64,000 nt of DNA from Gnomoniopsis sp. IMI 355080 (lineage: Eukaryota; Ascomycota; Sordariomycetes; Diaporthales; Gnomoniaceae): contig JAPEVC010000126.1 of NCBI GenBank assembly GCA_027946555.1, forward strand, positions 41,545 to 105,544. Reading direction: 5' to 3'. The translations under genes were made by a program, and so were the position numbers. A model generated the notes under the pieces. The model searched no databases. It was not told the origin of the DNA and saw only the letters and a program-made list of their open reading frames with translations. Below, in pieces: positions 43,753-54,900 of this stretch (position 1 is its first letter; each line of letters opens with the position of its first letter).

Positions 43753-45957
43753 ATGGAGCACCAGCTAGAAAATCACATGCGTCTACCACCTCCCGTCACC
43801 AACGGCAATTTCAACGCCAGTACCGGTCCGGAGCCGACCCTTCCTCACCAGCCGTCGCACCAGCACCAGCAACAGCACATGTCAGCGGCTCAACAGTCGC
43901 ATTCTCATTCGATAGTATCGCCGTCCTTTGCAGCTACTCACGCTGCTGTGTTTTACGGTGCAAGCAGTCCGCAAAAACACCACCAGCAATTGTCATCACT
44001 CTCCCCTCGACCACTGGCCTCCGCTCCGGGCCATTCGCCGCCCTCTTACGCTTTCTCTCAGCATAACCACGATCCTGCGACTCTAAAATTCCCGGAAGCC
44101 CCGTCAACTGAACTTGCCCCTCTGCAACTCAACGCGCAGGACAACCACGTCAATTTTTTGCCTTCACTTGCGTCTTTGACAGGTCCACCGCTAACCTCGC
44201 CCGCCAATCTGGGTCGCTCCTCCGCGACAAGCGATACTACCTACTCGCCGCCTTCGAGGCCACGGGGTTGGCCTAGCGGTAATCCGTATTCTGTGTACTA
44301 CACCCCAGGCTACGGGCAGTCGGCCGATTCGCCCGCAAAAATGGATATAGACAGCTCAAGCAGTGGCACAAGAGGGCCTTTAAGTCCAGATACCTTGGGT
44401 GGGCGGGCAAGCAGTGTCAGTTTGGACGACCCGGATGTCAAAATGGCCGCCGAGGCTCTCGGTGACCTCAAGGCTAGTAAGTGTTTGAATTGGGGAAAAA
44501 TCACCAATTTCGTCCTCCCTAGAAAAAAGATTTTTCTGCGGAGCGGCAATAGCTGTAATGACACTAACATATTGTGTCTTGCAACAGATTTCATCTCGTC
44601 ACCTCGAAATAGAACATCGCCTCTGCCAAACTCGCCGTCAAATCAATTCGGCACACCGGGCCCGCCAGAAGCCGAACCATTGTTGTCACTGGTGATGACC
44701 TCTGGCTCCCTGTTAGCAAAACCAATTGAAGGCACAGTCTCGGCTTACAACACCACCAAGAACAGAACACCAGGGTTCATTAAGGCCCCTGTAGAATATG
44801 TCGAGGGTGTTGTCGGATCGGGTCTCCACCTATCCGGTATTGAGGGTGGCGTGAGGTGGTTTTTCCGCGGCAAGGGCCGACAGCATTCCTCAAGTGACCT
44901 AGAGACGGGCGAGAACAGCCACAAGAGAAGGAGAGTCAACGGCAACGGCCGGGCCTCGGCACCCTCCAGGCGCCCCGATGTGTCCCCTTTGACCGGCACG
45001 AATGGCGCCGAGGTCGACCCATACTGTTTGACGGACAATGAACGGCGCATGTCCATAAACACAGTCGACACCCTCCCGGCCTACGACGACGCGCGCAGTC
45101 CCGCGTACACCGAGTACGCCATGGCGTCGCCAAATGAAAAGGCCGACGGTCAAGTGACCCCGACCACCTCGCGGCCCTCCTCCACCCCGCCGAGTGCCTG
45201 GCAGTCGCGTCTCATGCTGTCCACTTCGGGCCTCAGCATCGCCATGAGCGAAGAATCCCTCCGCAGCCTCAAGTACTGCCTCTCGTGGCTGCGTTGGGCC
45301 AATGAGCACATTGGGCGCGTCATTGACGCACTCAAGGAAAACCTCGAGCAATACGAAAAACACGGCCACATCCGCCTTGCGGACGACCACGCCATGGGTC
45401 ACGACCCGGCGCAAGCGCGCCGCGAACTTGGCGCGCGCATCTCTGCGCTGCGGTGCGACGTCCTCAAGACGCTGCAGGGCGTCATCGAGACCGTGTCCAA
45501 GTACGCGGGCGGCGCGTTGCCTGACAATGCGCGCGCGCTGGTGCGTAGGCATCTCACGAGCCTGCCGCAGCGATTCCGGCTCGCGGCACAGATGGAATCG
45601 TCGTCGTCGTCAAACGGCGCGGCGGCGGCAGGCAGCCCCTCCTCGGGACAACAGCAGGCGGATGTGTCGACGGAGGAAGGGCAGGAAAAGGAAGTGCGAG
45701 AGGGCGCGCAGCGGGTGCTTGTGTTGGCGAAGGAAGGGCTCGACATGATGGCGCAGGTCAGTGGGGTGTTGGATGGGACGATTGTGAGTGCTGAGGAGTG
45801 GTGTGAGCGTCTGGGAAAGAAACGGAGGACTGAGCAGACGGAAACGACTGAGGCCCACCAGCAGCAGCAGAAGCAGCAACCGCAACATGAGCAGCAACAG
45901 GATCAGACGGTACCATTTATGGGTGTCGTTGCGGACACCGATTTCAAGATGGGTTAA
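43753..45957 (+). CDS. opi1: Transcriptional repressor Opi1 homologue
   Basis: Exons 43753-44476 and 44588-45957 encode 697 aa. The 111-nt intron (GTAAGT donor, AACAG acceptor) is a multiple of three without a stop, so the unspliced frame is open (734 aa). Opi1 features: the block DVKMAAEALGDLK near residues 227-240; the PLLSLVMTSGSLLAKPIEGT and IKAPVEYVEGVVGSGLHLSG region; a basic patch (KRRRVNGNG); and the C-terminal conserved domain with SLKYCLSWLRWANEHIGRVI. In yeast, Opi1 sits at the ER with Scs2 and phosphatidic acid and represses inositol and phospholipid synthesis genes when released to the nucleus. The first 220 residues and the Gln-rich end (QQQQKQQPQHEQQQ) are low complexity. Functional equivalence to yeast is inference. 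Confidence 0.93.
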   Translation: MEHQLENHMRLPPPVTNGNFNASTGPEPTLPHQPSHQHQQQHMSAAQQSHSHSIVSPSFAATHAAVFYGASSPQKHHQQLSSLSPRPLASAPGHSPPSYAFSQHNHDPATLKFPEAPSTELAPLQLNAQDNHVNFLPSLASLTGPPLTSPANLGRSSATSDTTYSPPSRPRGWPSGNPYSVYYTPGYGQSADSPAKMDIDSSSSGTRGPLSPDTLGGRASSVSLDDPDVKMAAEALGDLKASKCLNWGKITNFVLPRKKIFLRSGNSCNDTNILCLATDFISSPRNRTSPLPNSPSNQFGTPGPPEAEPLLSLVMTSGSLLAKPIEGTVSAYNTTKNRTPGFIKAPVEYVEGVVGSGLHLSGIEGGVRWFFRGKGRQHSSSDLETGENSHKRRRVNGNGRASAPSRRPDVSPLTGTNGAEVDPYCLTDNERRMSINTVDTLPAYDDARSPAYTEYAMASPNEKADGQVTPTTSRPSSTPPSAWQSRLMLSTSGLSIAMSEESLRSLKYCLSWLRWANEHIGRVIDALKENLEQYEKHGHIRLADDHAMGHDPAQARRELGARISALRCDVLKTLQGVIETVSKYAGGALPDNARALVRRHLTSLPQRFRLAAQMESSSSSNGAAAAGSPSSGQQQADVSTEEGQEKEVREGAQRVLVLAKEGLDMMAQVSGVLDGTIVSAEEWCERLGKKRRTEQTETTEAHQQQQKQQPQHEQQQDQTVPFMGVVADTDFKMG

Positions 45958-46726
45958 GGATGAACAGTGTGGTCGGCGCGAGGTCGCACACCAAAAAACT
46001 TACGAGCGTCACTCAGACTTTTTACCGGTGTTCAAAGGCCACGGAAGGCCAGGAAGAAGATGAAGAGAAAAAAAATCCAAAACGAAGACCGCGGAGAAGA
46101 CAAAAACAAAACCAAGAAACAACAAGCCAACAAAACAACAAAAACCTGTACTCCTTGACCGTGGAGGGGGACCACGCATGATACCTGAGCTTGGAGACTC
46201 TCGCATATATTGTTACATAATGGGGCCTGTCAGGCGGATGGATAGGGGGATTGGATATAGCATATGAGGGATGGAAGGGAAGATACCTTTGAGCGACATG
46301 TTGCGGACGTAGTTCCACGTACGTATATACCGACTGCTTTGAACGCACCATCTTTTCTTTGTCTGTGTTGTAGTTGTCTGAGCATGTCTCGATAATATAT
46401 TTGTTGCATAGCTCGCCCACTTCCTCCCTTTCAATAATGATAAACACATATTTCTCAAAACGTTAGCTTCCACTGCCATCGTCGTTGCCCTGAGGCGAAC
46501 GTGTCATGTCTTGCTACCAATACCACGCCGCTTCGCGTTGGGTCATGAGATGCTGCTATTTGAGTTGCTGGCCTGGACTACTACTCCTGTTTGTTGTTGC
46601 CTTTCTGGGAACATTCTTTTTGCTCTATTTGAAGCGCTCTGTCAATATTTCTCCCGACAGCCTGGCTACCCAAGCGCTGAGCCACCTCATTACCTAGTAT
46701 ATTTCCCTTCAAGCAAATCCACGATA
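45958..46726. other. Convergent intergenic region between opi1 and the Dal5-type transporter
   Basis: An A-rich, purine-rich stretch directly follows opi1 (about 46040-46160) and is probably its 3' untranslated region. No gene is supported. Confidence 0.5.
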
Positions 46727-48432
46727 TTATAGCCTATACCGAAAACCAGCCGTCTCCCAATCTGTGACATCCTCATAATCCTCACTCCTCAGCTCAACCT
46801 CCCCTACCGCCTCTCGTCCATCAGCAGCAACATCCACTACTTTCCCACCACCCACAGCACCAGCTGCGCCTGCACTCCCCTCAAACCCTTCTTCCCTCGC
46901 CCTCTTCTTGTTCATCCACCCCAGGTATCCCCTCAGCGCAACGGCCAACCCAATTGCCAACGCATAGCAAATCATGATTGTCCGAAACGCTGTGCCATAT
47001 GTCGGCTCCTCGCTGCTCTTGAAGAACTGCGGCCCAGCTATGTTGCCCGCACAGTACGCCAAGAACAACATGCCCGTCACCGTCATCTTCTTGGTGACGC
47101 CACGGTAGTTGGCCTGCACCAGCGACAGGGCCAGCGGCATGGCGGCGGGTCCGGTCGCAAGCAAGAAGTATCCGAATAGCTGCACGCCCATACTCACGCG
47201 TGCGCGCACGTAAATGAGCGCCGCGCCCGCGACGCACGGCAGGATGGCCGCGACGATGAGCAGGCAGTTGGCCTGGCGGAAGCGGCCTGCGAGATAGCCG
47301 GTGAGCATGATGGTGCCGCCGGACAGCAGCGAGTAGGGGATGTTGATGAGTGTGCTCTGGAGACTGGTGAAGCCAAACGACTCGATGACCAGGTTGGCAA
47401 AGTTCTGGGTGCCGCCGTTGGGGATCTGCGTGAGGATCTCGAGACCGACGATGCACCATGTCTTGGGGTCGATGAGACATTCGCGCACCTGCGCCCACTT
47501 CCATGCCGTTTTCTCCGTGCGACCCGTGCCCGCGACGATGATTCGGTCGGTGGCATACTGCTTCTCCTCGGGCGTGAGGAAGCCTGCGGTGGAGATGGAG
47601 TCCGGCAGCGCAAACCACAGCACAATGGCCCAGAGAAACGTGGCCACGCCGAGAATGATGTACATCCAGCGCCAGGGCCCGACGGAATCATTGATGTGGC
47701 CCACGCCAAAGGCGAACAGCGACGCGACGAGGCCGCCAATGGAATTGCCACTGAACCAGATACCCGTGCGGACGGGGATCTCATCGCGCGTGTAAAAGGA
47801 CGTGGTCATGAACATGAAGGCTGGCGTGATGGTGGCCTCGACGACGCCGAGGAGGAACCGCACAGCGAGAAGGCCGCCATAGTTGGTGCATGCTGCTGTG
47901 AGCGCCACAACGGCACCCCAGATGAGAGTATTGGCGGTTAGATAGCGTGCGATGGGAAGGCGCGAGATGAGTTGGTTGGTGATGGGCGTCCAGAAGAGAT
48001 ATCCAAAATAAAACACCGAGGATACCCAGGAGTATTGCTGGCCGACGAGGTGCTGCGTGGTGTTAATATAAAGCGCAGACTGAAAGATAGAGGCCCCGGG
48101 AGTGGATGTGGTGTTTTCAACGAAGGTGCACTGACAGTGTCGTCTCTGAGACCAAATACAGATGCGCTGGACAGAATTGTTTTGTCCATAAAGTTGAAGC
48201 CGTACGTGATGAACAGCAGCGGGATCAAGCGCATATCAATCTTGCGCAGAACGCGCTTCGCCAAGGCAGCGTCGACGCCCTGCCGGCTCGACTCGCCGTC
48301 GAAGACTTCTTCAGGACCGGCCATATTGTCCTCAAGCCTCTGGTAAGGATAGTCAGGATAGCTGAGACTATTCAATCCTGACTGTGAAGAAGCAAAAAAG
48401 AAATCCTTGAGAGACAGCCATCTTGAAGGCAT
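46727..48432 (-). CDS. MFS transporter, Dal5/anion-cation symporter type
   Basis: Exons 48136-48432 and 46727-48079 (56-nt intron, GTCAGT donor) encode 549 aa with 12 predicted transmembrane helices. The entry signature of the anion:cation symporter/allantoate permease group is clear: KIDMRLIPLLFITYGFNFMD, then LVGQQYSWVSSVFYFGYLFW directly after the intron. The conserved MFS loop after TM2 is followed by FLLGVVEATITPAFM and YRGVTKKM. The soluble ends are charged; the C-terminal 60 residues are acidic with a Gly/Ala stretch. Members move small organic anions such as vitamins, allantoate, nicotinate or tartrate; substrate unknown here. A second in-frame ATG at 48324 would shorten the N-terminus by 36 residues. 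Confidence 0.92.
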
Positions 48433-49334
48433 GGCGCGTCCGGGTCCTACGGTATGTATTTCATGAAGACCCTCCCTCTCTCGCTTATCACGCGCCTAAC
48501 CTCAGGTAACAGTCACGTCCTGCGCGCACTATCTGTGGGGTTCAAAATTCGCCAGGCATGTCTTCTGAATAGGTCTAGCCAGGGCAAAGGTCTCGAGAAT
48601 GCTTGCTGTGAGGTCCCACCGAACGATAGCGCTCCAGTGTGCTGATGGGTCGGCGGGTTTAGAAGTGGGTGGCGAGGTTGCCGGTCAAGTCCTTATCAAG
48701 CATGCTGCATCAATGAATTTCGTTCCAATGCGACGGCACTGGCCGGCTCGGTTTTCACCGGGACGGGTGTACCACCCCCCCCCTTTTTTTTGCCTTCCCT
48801 TCCTGGAAACGAATCGCACGTAGAAGTATATTGTTATTGCTGATTATGATCACATAACTTCTGACGACGTTGAGTATTGTTTTAAAAAGCCGATGGTAAA
48901 TCCAGAATTACGGGATAATGCTCACTCGACTCACTGGTGGATCCAGTGAGCTTGAGACATGATTGAATATGTGCGTGCATGTTCTCCTAATATCAGCTTA
49001 GCAGCCCCAAGATCTCGATAGAAAAAGCGGCAAGCGTGCCTTGGTTATGGTAGATGAAACTAGCAGCAAAGACACAAGATCAGCGCCCCCTAGATTCGAT
49101 CGAGTCTACATAAGCCTTCATGTCATTCATGCCATGCACCAGAGTGTGCTCCTAAAAATGAAAAGGGTATATATATGTGTGTGTGTGTGCGCCATGCAAA
49201 CCTGGCCGTATGCTCTCATTGTAAGGTGATGCGCCGTATGCTAAAAAGGTAACCCCAGCCTTGCTCAGCCACTTCCTGTGACGAGCGACAGCGCCCAAAA
49301 CATCTGTGTCAAAACGCCGGTTCAAGTTCGTATG
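48433..49334. other. Intergenic between the two MFS transporter genes
   Basis: Promoter region of the Dal5-type gene on the left and 3' region of the second transporter on the right. A short TA/TG repeat lies near 49168-49190. No gene is supported. Confidence 0.5.
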
Positions 49335-51107
49335 CTACTCTGATCTGTGCTTCAATCTGAATCTGACAAAACGCCACGCAATAGCCGCTGAAAGAAAGCC
49401 AATCTAGAGGAAAGAGTTAGCAAACAAGTCATAATTGAAAGGATGCTTGTGGCGGGGGGCGGGGGGAGAGACGAACAGCCGCAATAAAAAACGGAAGTCC
49501 CATCATGACACCTTTCATGCCCATAGATGTTGCGAAAATTCGGAGCAATATTGGGTCACCACACATCCGTCCAATACCCTCGACGACTTGCGCGATGCCG
49601 AATGTACTGGCCCGGGTATCTTCATCTGTCCAGGCCGCAATAAGCGACAAGACCGCAACGCGCGTGCCGTAACCGGTGGCGAAGAAAAGAACAGCTGGAA
49701 CGAACCATGTTAGCTTGCTAAAAGTGCCCAGTTTCTGACTTTCGAGGCTACCCACAGAATACGAGCCCAGTAATCGAGGACGCCAGACCCATCAAAGTGG
49801 CACCGATGGCTAAAACTGCAAGACTAGCGGACACGATATTGTAGTCGATAATCTGCGGTCGAATGTGCCACTTGGAGGTCAGAAAGGCCACGGTCTGCGG
49901 GAGGATGACAAGGAATAGCAGAATATTGCTGGCGGCGATACCCGAGACAAGCATGGCAGTGCGTGATGTTGGCCATCCAAAGCGAACGGCGGCATACTGT
50001 AAGAGTACAGAGACCGTCCCCTGTCGCAAAGCGCCGATCAGGAGGACAAAGAGTGCCAGCAGAATGTTTCTGTTCCTCAGCACTTGGAGCAGATTCCGCC
50101 TCGGTGGATCTGCCGGTGTCCTGGTTGCCGCAGGAGGGGCCGCTGCTGAGAGCAATGGGCTCGTTTCATCCTGGTCTTTGTTCGGGCGTCTCTGGAATAC
50201 AGCCGGCCGAGATATTCGATGCGTCTCTGGAAGAATGCCGAGGATGGGGAAGCAGAAAGCGAGGCACACAAACCCAACGCCGAAAGGAATGATGAGATGC
50301 TTCTCGATGGTCATGGAGGCCACAGCTGGTGCGAATAGCTCACAGACCAGGAAAGTAGAGTAAAGATAGTAAAAGTAGCGACTTCTTTGCGCAGGCGGAC
50401 ATGAATCGGCCGCCATCGCATATATGGTGGCGTTTGCGGACGAGAGGTTACCCATCAGGAGGAAGATCGATGATACCCAGATCAACCGCACGTCCCCGTG
50501 GCTATATCCTCCCAAGCCTGGCAACGATCAGACCAAGCTCAAATGACTGTCAAATGAAAACAATTTGACAAAACTCACAGATAAAAACAGTCCAACACAG
50601 TGACAACAGAGGGCCCATGATGCTTGTTGCAATCACCCCCTTGCGACCTATTCGATCAGCAAGCAGGCCCATGGGTATCGCTGTTAAGAGAACTGTCGAA
50701 AAAATGGTATTAGCACCAAGTCCAACTGTTTGAATGGTTTTTGAGGTATGGCACATACTGGCGACGCCGTCGAAAAAAGCCCTCCCACTCCTCAGCTGTG
50801 CCACCTGGTATTGAATATCATCGCTCTTGCACATTTCGTGACTGTATCCCGTGCCGTCAGGCAAGTAAGGCTCGCAAATCCATCGTTCGAAAAGAACAAT
50901 TTCGGGAACAATTCTGATCTGGTCATAAGTCTGCGTAAGAAAGTCGAGGAAAATACACGCCAGCCTGACCCAAAGAGGCTGATATCCGGTCACGTCGTCC
51001 ATATCGGATCCGGTGCCGGCTCCGGCTTCCTCCGCATCACCATTTGCAGTCCACCTGTCGTCAGACGGTGCCGCCGCTGAGCACGAATTTGCGGTCCTCC
51101 TGTCCAT
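49335..51107 (-). CDS. MFS transporter of a second family
   Basis: Five exons proposed: 50759-51107, 50579-50692, 49756-50517, 49477-49694 and 49335-49403, giving 503 aa. The introns were placed by phase, GT-AG ends and branch points (GCTAAT before 50692, GCTAAC before 49694). The first intron (66 nt) is a multiple of three and stop-free, so an unspliced reading is also open. Features: a cytosolic Ser/Asp-rich N-terminus; an opening block VPEIVLFERWIC; a cysteine-containing first loop (EMCKSDDIQYQ); the MFS signature IPMGLLADRIGRKG; and a second half beginning near NLLQVLRNRNILLA. The family is common in Pezizomycotina, often as putative exporters. Substrate is unknown. The frame starts at ATG 51107; longer frames use non-ATG codons. 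Confidence 0.85.
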
Positions 51108-51942
51108 GCTAATACACAGACCATTGAAGAAGAAAAAGAAGGGGGAATGAGGCAACAGGTTTGGATTATCGAGACCGCATCTGAGAGGGAAGTTTTATGA
51201 GCGGTCTGGTTTGTCCGCTGGATGTCGGATACAGATTACAGAAGTTCCGTTCCAGGTGGAGTCAGGAGACCTAGAATGCCATCCCGTGCCATGGCGTGCT
51301 TCTGCATGCCCCACTTGAAACGACCGGACAGCCGCTCAAGGCGCGCCTATTTTGGTCCAACACGACTTCTGAAGAGCGCGGGATGCTGTCATGAGACGAA
51401 GTAGTTCACACAACTCGTACACAGTTGGCGTGGACATATGTTGGCCAAGTGTACCGCCATAGAATAAGAAGCAACTGGTCGGCATTGACGAACAGGCTGT
51501 GTATTCGATACAGTGGGTTGCCCCCCTTTTAACAATGTTAGGACGCAATATATCATCCACAATTACACAGCACGTTTATGCTACCCGACTCGTTGTTTAT
51601 TAGCGAGGTTTTGCATATCCTCGGCGCCAGACATACAGATAGACGTTCTGCCGAATTGAAGGCCACAAGTCTGGATGAATAAGAACATGCCAGTGATGCC
51701 CTTTTTATTGGCAATAATTAAAAATCGCATTTTCGCACCCGTCGATTTTTGTACACAAAACTGGTCTAGGATATCATAAACAACGAACCAAAGTCACGAA
51801 CCCAACTCCTATAAATACGCTGCCAAAGAAGTGACCCCCCCACCAAACTCAAGGACGTTATACATCTTTATTACAATGGAAGGTCAAGATTATTGACCAC
51901 CCTGGTTTTCATACAATCATTCAGCGGGACAGCCAATGCCCT
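51108..51942. other. Intergenic upstream of the second MFS transporter gene
   Basis: Promoter of the transporter and 3' region of the trypsin-like protein gene, both on the minus strand. Nothing further is supported. Confidence 0.5.
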
Positions 51943-54900
51943 TTACAGTCCCTTAGGAGGAATGCCAAAATTGTTCTTCTTGCTGGTATTTTGAGGCTCC
52001 TCGGGGGCCTTCCCTTTTGACCGGTGGATGAACGACAATGGCCTCTCCACAATGCTGCCCGAACGACGAGAGGAGCTAGGCCCATCTGCAGTCGAATCAC
52101 GGTTGCTGTCTGTAACAGGCCTTTCGGACTCTGCAGCGGGCTGTGCTGAGAGCCGTCGAATGAAAGACAACGGGCGCCGGTCACCCAGCCCGCCGGGAGG
52201 AATGCCGAAATTGCTGTCCTTGGTCAACGAGGATGTCCTCTCGTTGGGGGCGTTGCTGGAGCTCCCGGCTCTTGAAGAACCAGGTTTCGGGTCGATGGCT
52301 GAGGAACGGCGCCGACTAAACAAGGGCCGTCTTCCGTCAAGGCCGGTGGGCGGAATTCCATGATTGGCATCGGGGGCTGCTGCTTTCTTCAATGAACGAC
52401 CGAACGCCTTCCCAAAAACGGTCTGATAGCTGTGTCTCCGGTCCGGAGGGGCGCTTCGTGTAGGCGTCTTGTCGGGATCTTCGGCCAGGTCATCATGGAC
52501 CTCCCTGGACGAGCTCTCATCCGGTGATACACCACCACGAAGATTCATATTCCTGCTTGCCTCCGCCGGACGTATGGGCGGCGCTTGGAGACCACGACGC
52601 GGGGTCTCGCCTCCGGCCTCGTTGTCAGGGCTTCTCCTGTCGGGTGACTGTACAGGCGCAGCGGCCGGTTCGAATCCAGAGTCCTGCCTTTCCAGCGTCT
52701 CTGACACTGTTGTGTTTATTTTGCGAGTCCCTGCAGACACGTGAGAATCACCCGTACCAGATCGCTGCTTTCCGTTAGAAGCTGGTGGCTCTTGTTCATC
52801 GTGAGCTGCTCCACTCATTGAGACGTCTGAAGCCATACTCTCGCTGCGCTTCTGCCTTCGGCGACGGCTCGAGGGTCCAGGAGACGACAGCTCCTCGGTG
52901 GCTCTAGTGGATTGACTTGGATCTGCCACCGCATCTGCACTCGGCTCTCCGGCTTGATCTCCGTCCTCGACGTGGTTCAGTAAGTTTTGGGTGCCATCAG
53001 ACGAGTTCATATGCCGAGACGAGCTGCCATTGCCATTGATGCCTTCGGCGTGTTTGGATGAGCTTGCACCATTTGTGTGGTCCCGAGTCTCAGTCTTGGT
53101 CCGGCGCCGAGTTTTTGCTGGGCTGGTGTCCTTGGGTGGATTTGAACTATTCGCTTGTTCTTGAACTTTTTGAAGAAGGGCTTCCGGTACTTCACCATCC
53201 CAGAGTTCGACAGAACGAATAGAGAACGCTGACCCCAGAATGCTTGCAAACAGCCTCTCAACGGTCATCATCAACGCAAAAGGCTCATTCTCGTATACAG
53301 CGATAATGACACCATACAAGACCTCGCCACGGACAACCCATGCACCAGTTGTGCCCGCGCCTGTTACTTTATGTGAGTTGCTTGTCTTCATATAATGGAG
53401 CGATAACTTACTTAGCGGCCGTGTGGTTTGTATCCTTCGCACACGGAAATTTCTACCTCGAATGATGAAGCAAGCCGATCCCCACACAAGCTGCCCCTCC
53501 GCAACATCTCCTCCCCCACAGATTATGTATACATGTCCCTCATGCATAGCAGCGGCGCTCGCAGATGCAGTCGAAATAATACTGACGGGTTCTTGTGCAA
53601 GTGGGGGAATGTACTTGTTCCTCACATAACCAGGCATTTTGCTGAGTCGCAAGAGCGCAAAGTCTGTCGCATTCTCGGGTTTTGAACGATTAATGGCCAT
53701 CTCGCCGCGAGAGTTCATCGATATGCCGAGAAAGTCTACCGCAGCATCGCGCGAAACACTGTGCCATGTCGAAACCCGTCTGGACTCGGAGAGAATTTCA
53801 TCACGGTCTACAGCTTGTCCTTGTGGCATGCGTGACTCTGCCGACTCGTTGAAGGAGTCTCTGAATATCCCGCTACCTTCAAGCATTGCGTGCGCAGTCG
53901 TTACGCCAAGGATGTATTTGCCGTTGACTTTCAGCAGGCCTCCAATGCGACACAGGCTTTGAACTTGCTCTTTTTCTTCGTTCTCGACCGTGACGCAGCA
54001 GAGGGCGCCGCATACGGAATATTTCTCTTGGCAATTTTCGATATGGATGGAAAGTTTGCCACCATCAGACAGCTGGACGGTCTCTTTTTCTTCTAGATCA
54101 ACATCGATGAGGCCCCTGTCGCTTGTGAGCTCGATGCGCCCGCCACCTTCTTGAATCTCGAGGCCCTTTTGAAGGTAGAAGATGTCTGAAACAGCTTGGT
54201 GTAACTCTGCTACCGAGACTTGGGAACCCCCTACTGAAGAGGCTCGGTAGAGGATCCAAACTGTGGGCGACAGAAATACGGTTTCGGCTGTTGCACTGGC
54301 GTACCCGGACATTCGCAGCTCGTAAGTGATTCGGATTCCTTGCTGGCCCAGATACCCGCTGATGCCCTGCAGATCCCGCTCCAACAACGGCAACGTCTCC
54401 ATCTCAAATTCCAGGAGGGCTTCTGGGGGTGGGGTGATGAGCCCCGGCCACCCAACATATAGTCTGCGAACCTTTGAGTACTGGTAGATGGCGGAAGAGT
54501 GAATGTCATATTCGTATAGGCCGAGATTCGCTGCGCCGCTGCTAGGATCTGTAATCGGTGTGTTGGCAGACTGGGGGGATCCGACAGTAGAATGCCCGTT
54601 GCCATTGGAGAAGAGAGACACAAGCGATTGAAGATAGGCCCGCTGCGACACGCCAAATACGGGCAGCTCGCCCAATGGCTCTTTCTCATCTCGCGACACA
54701 GAGCTTCTGCCCGAGAGTAGGGACGTCCTCCTGCTGTCAGGAGGGCCTAAAGCCCTGCTAGTGCGGCTGGCGCGACTGGCGATGGAGTTCGGGGTCGATG
54801 TTTTCTTCAATTTATTCGGTGTGCGTTCTCGGGTGGGCGAAATTGATCGGCCCGAGACCATCGACAGCGGTCTCGACAGGCGGCGCACCGTAGCTGTCGA

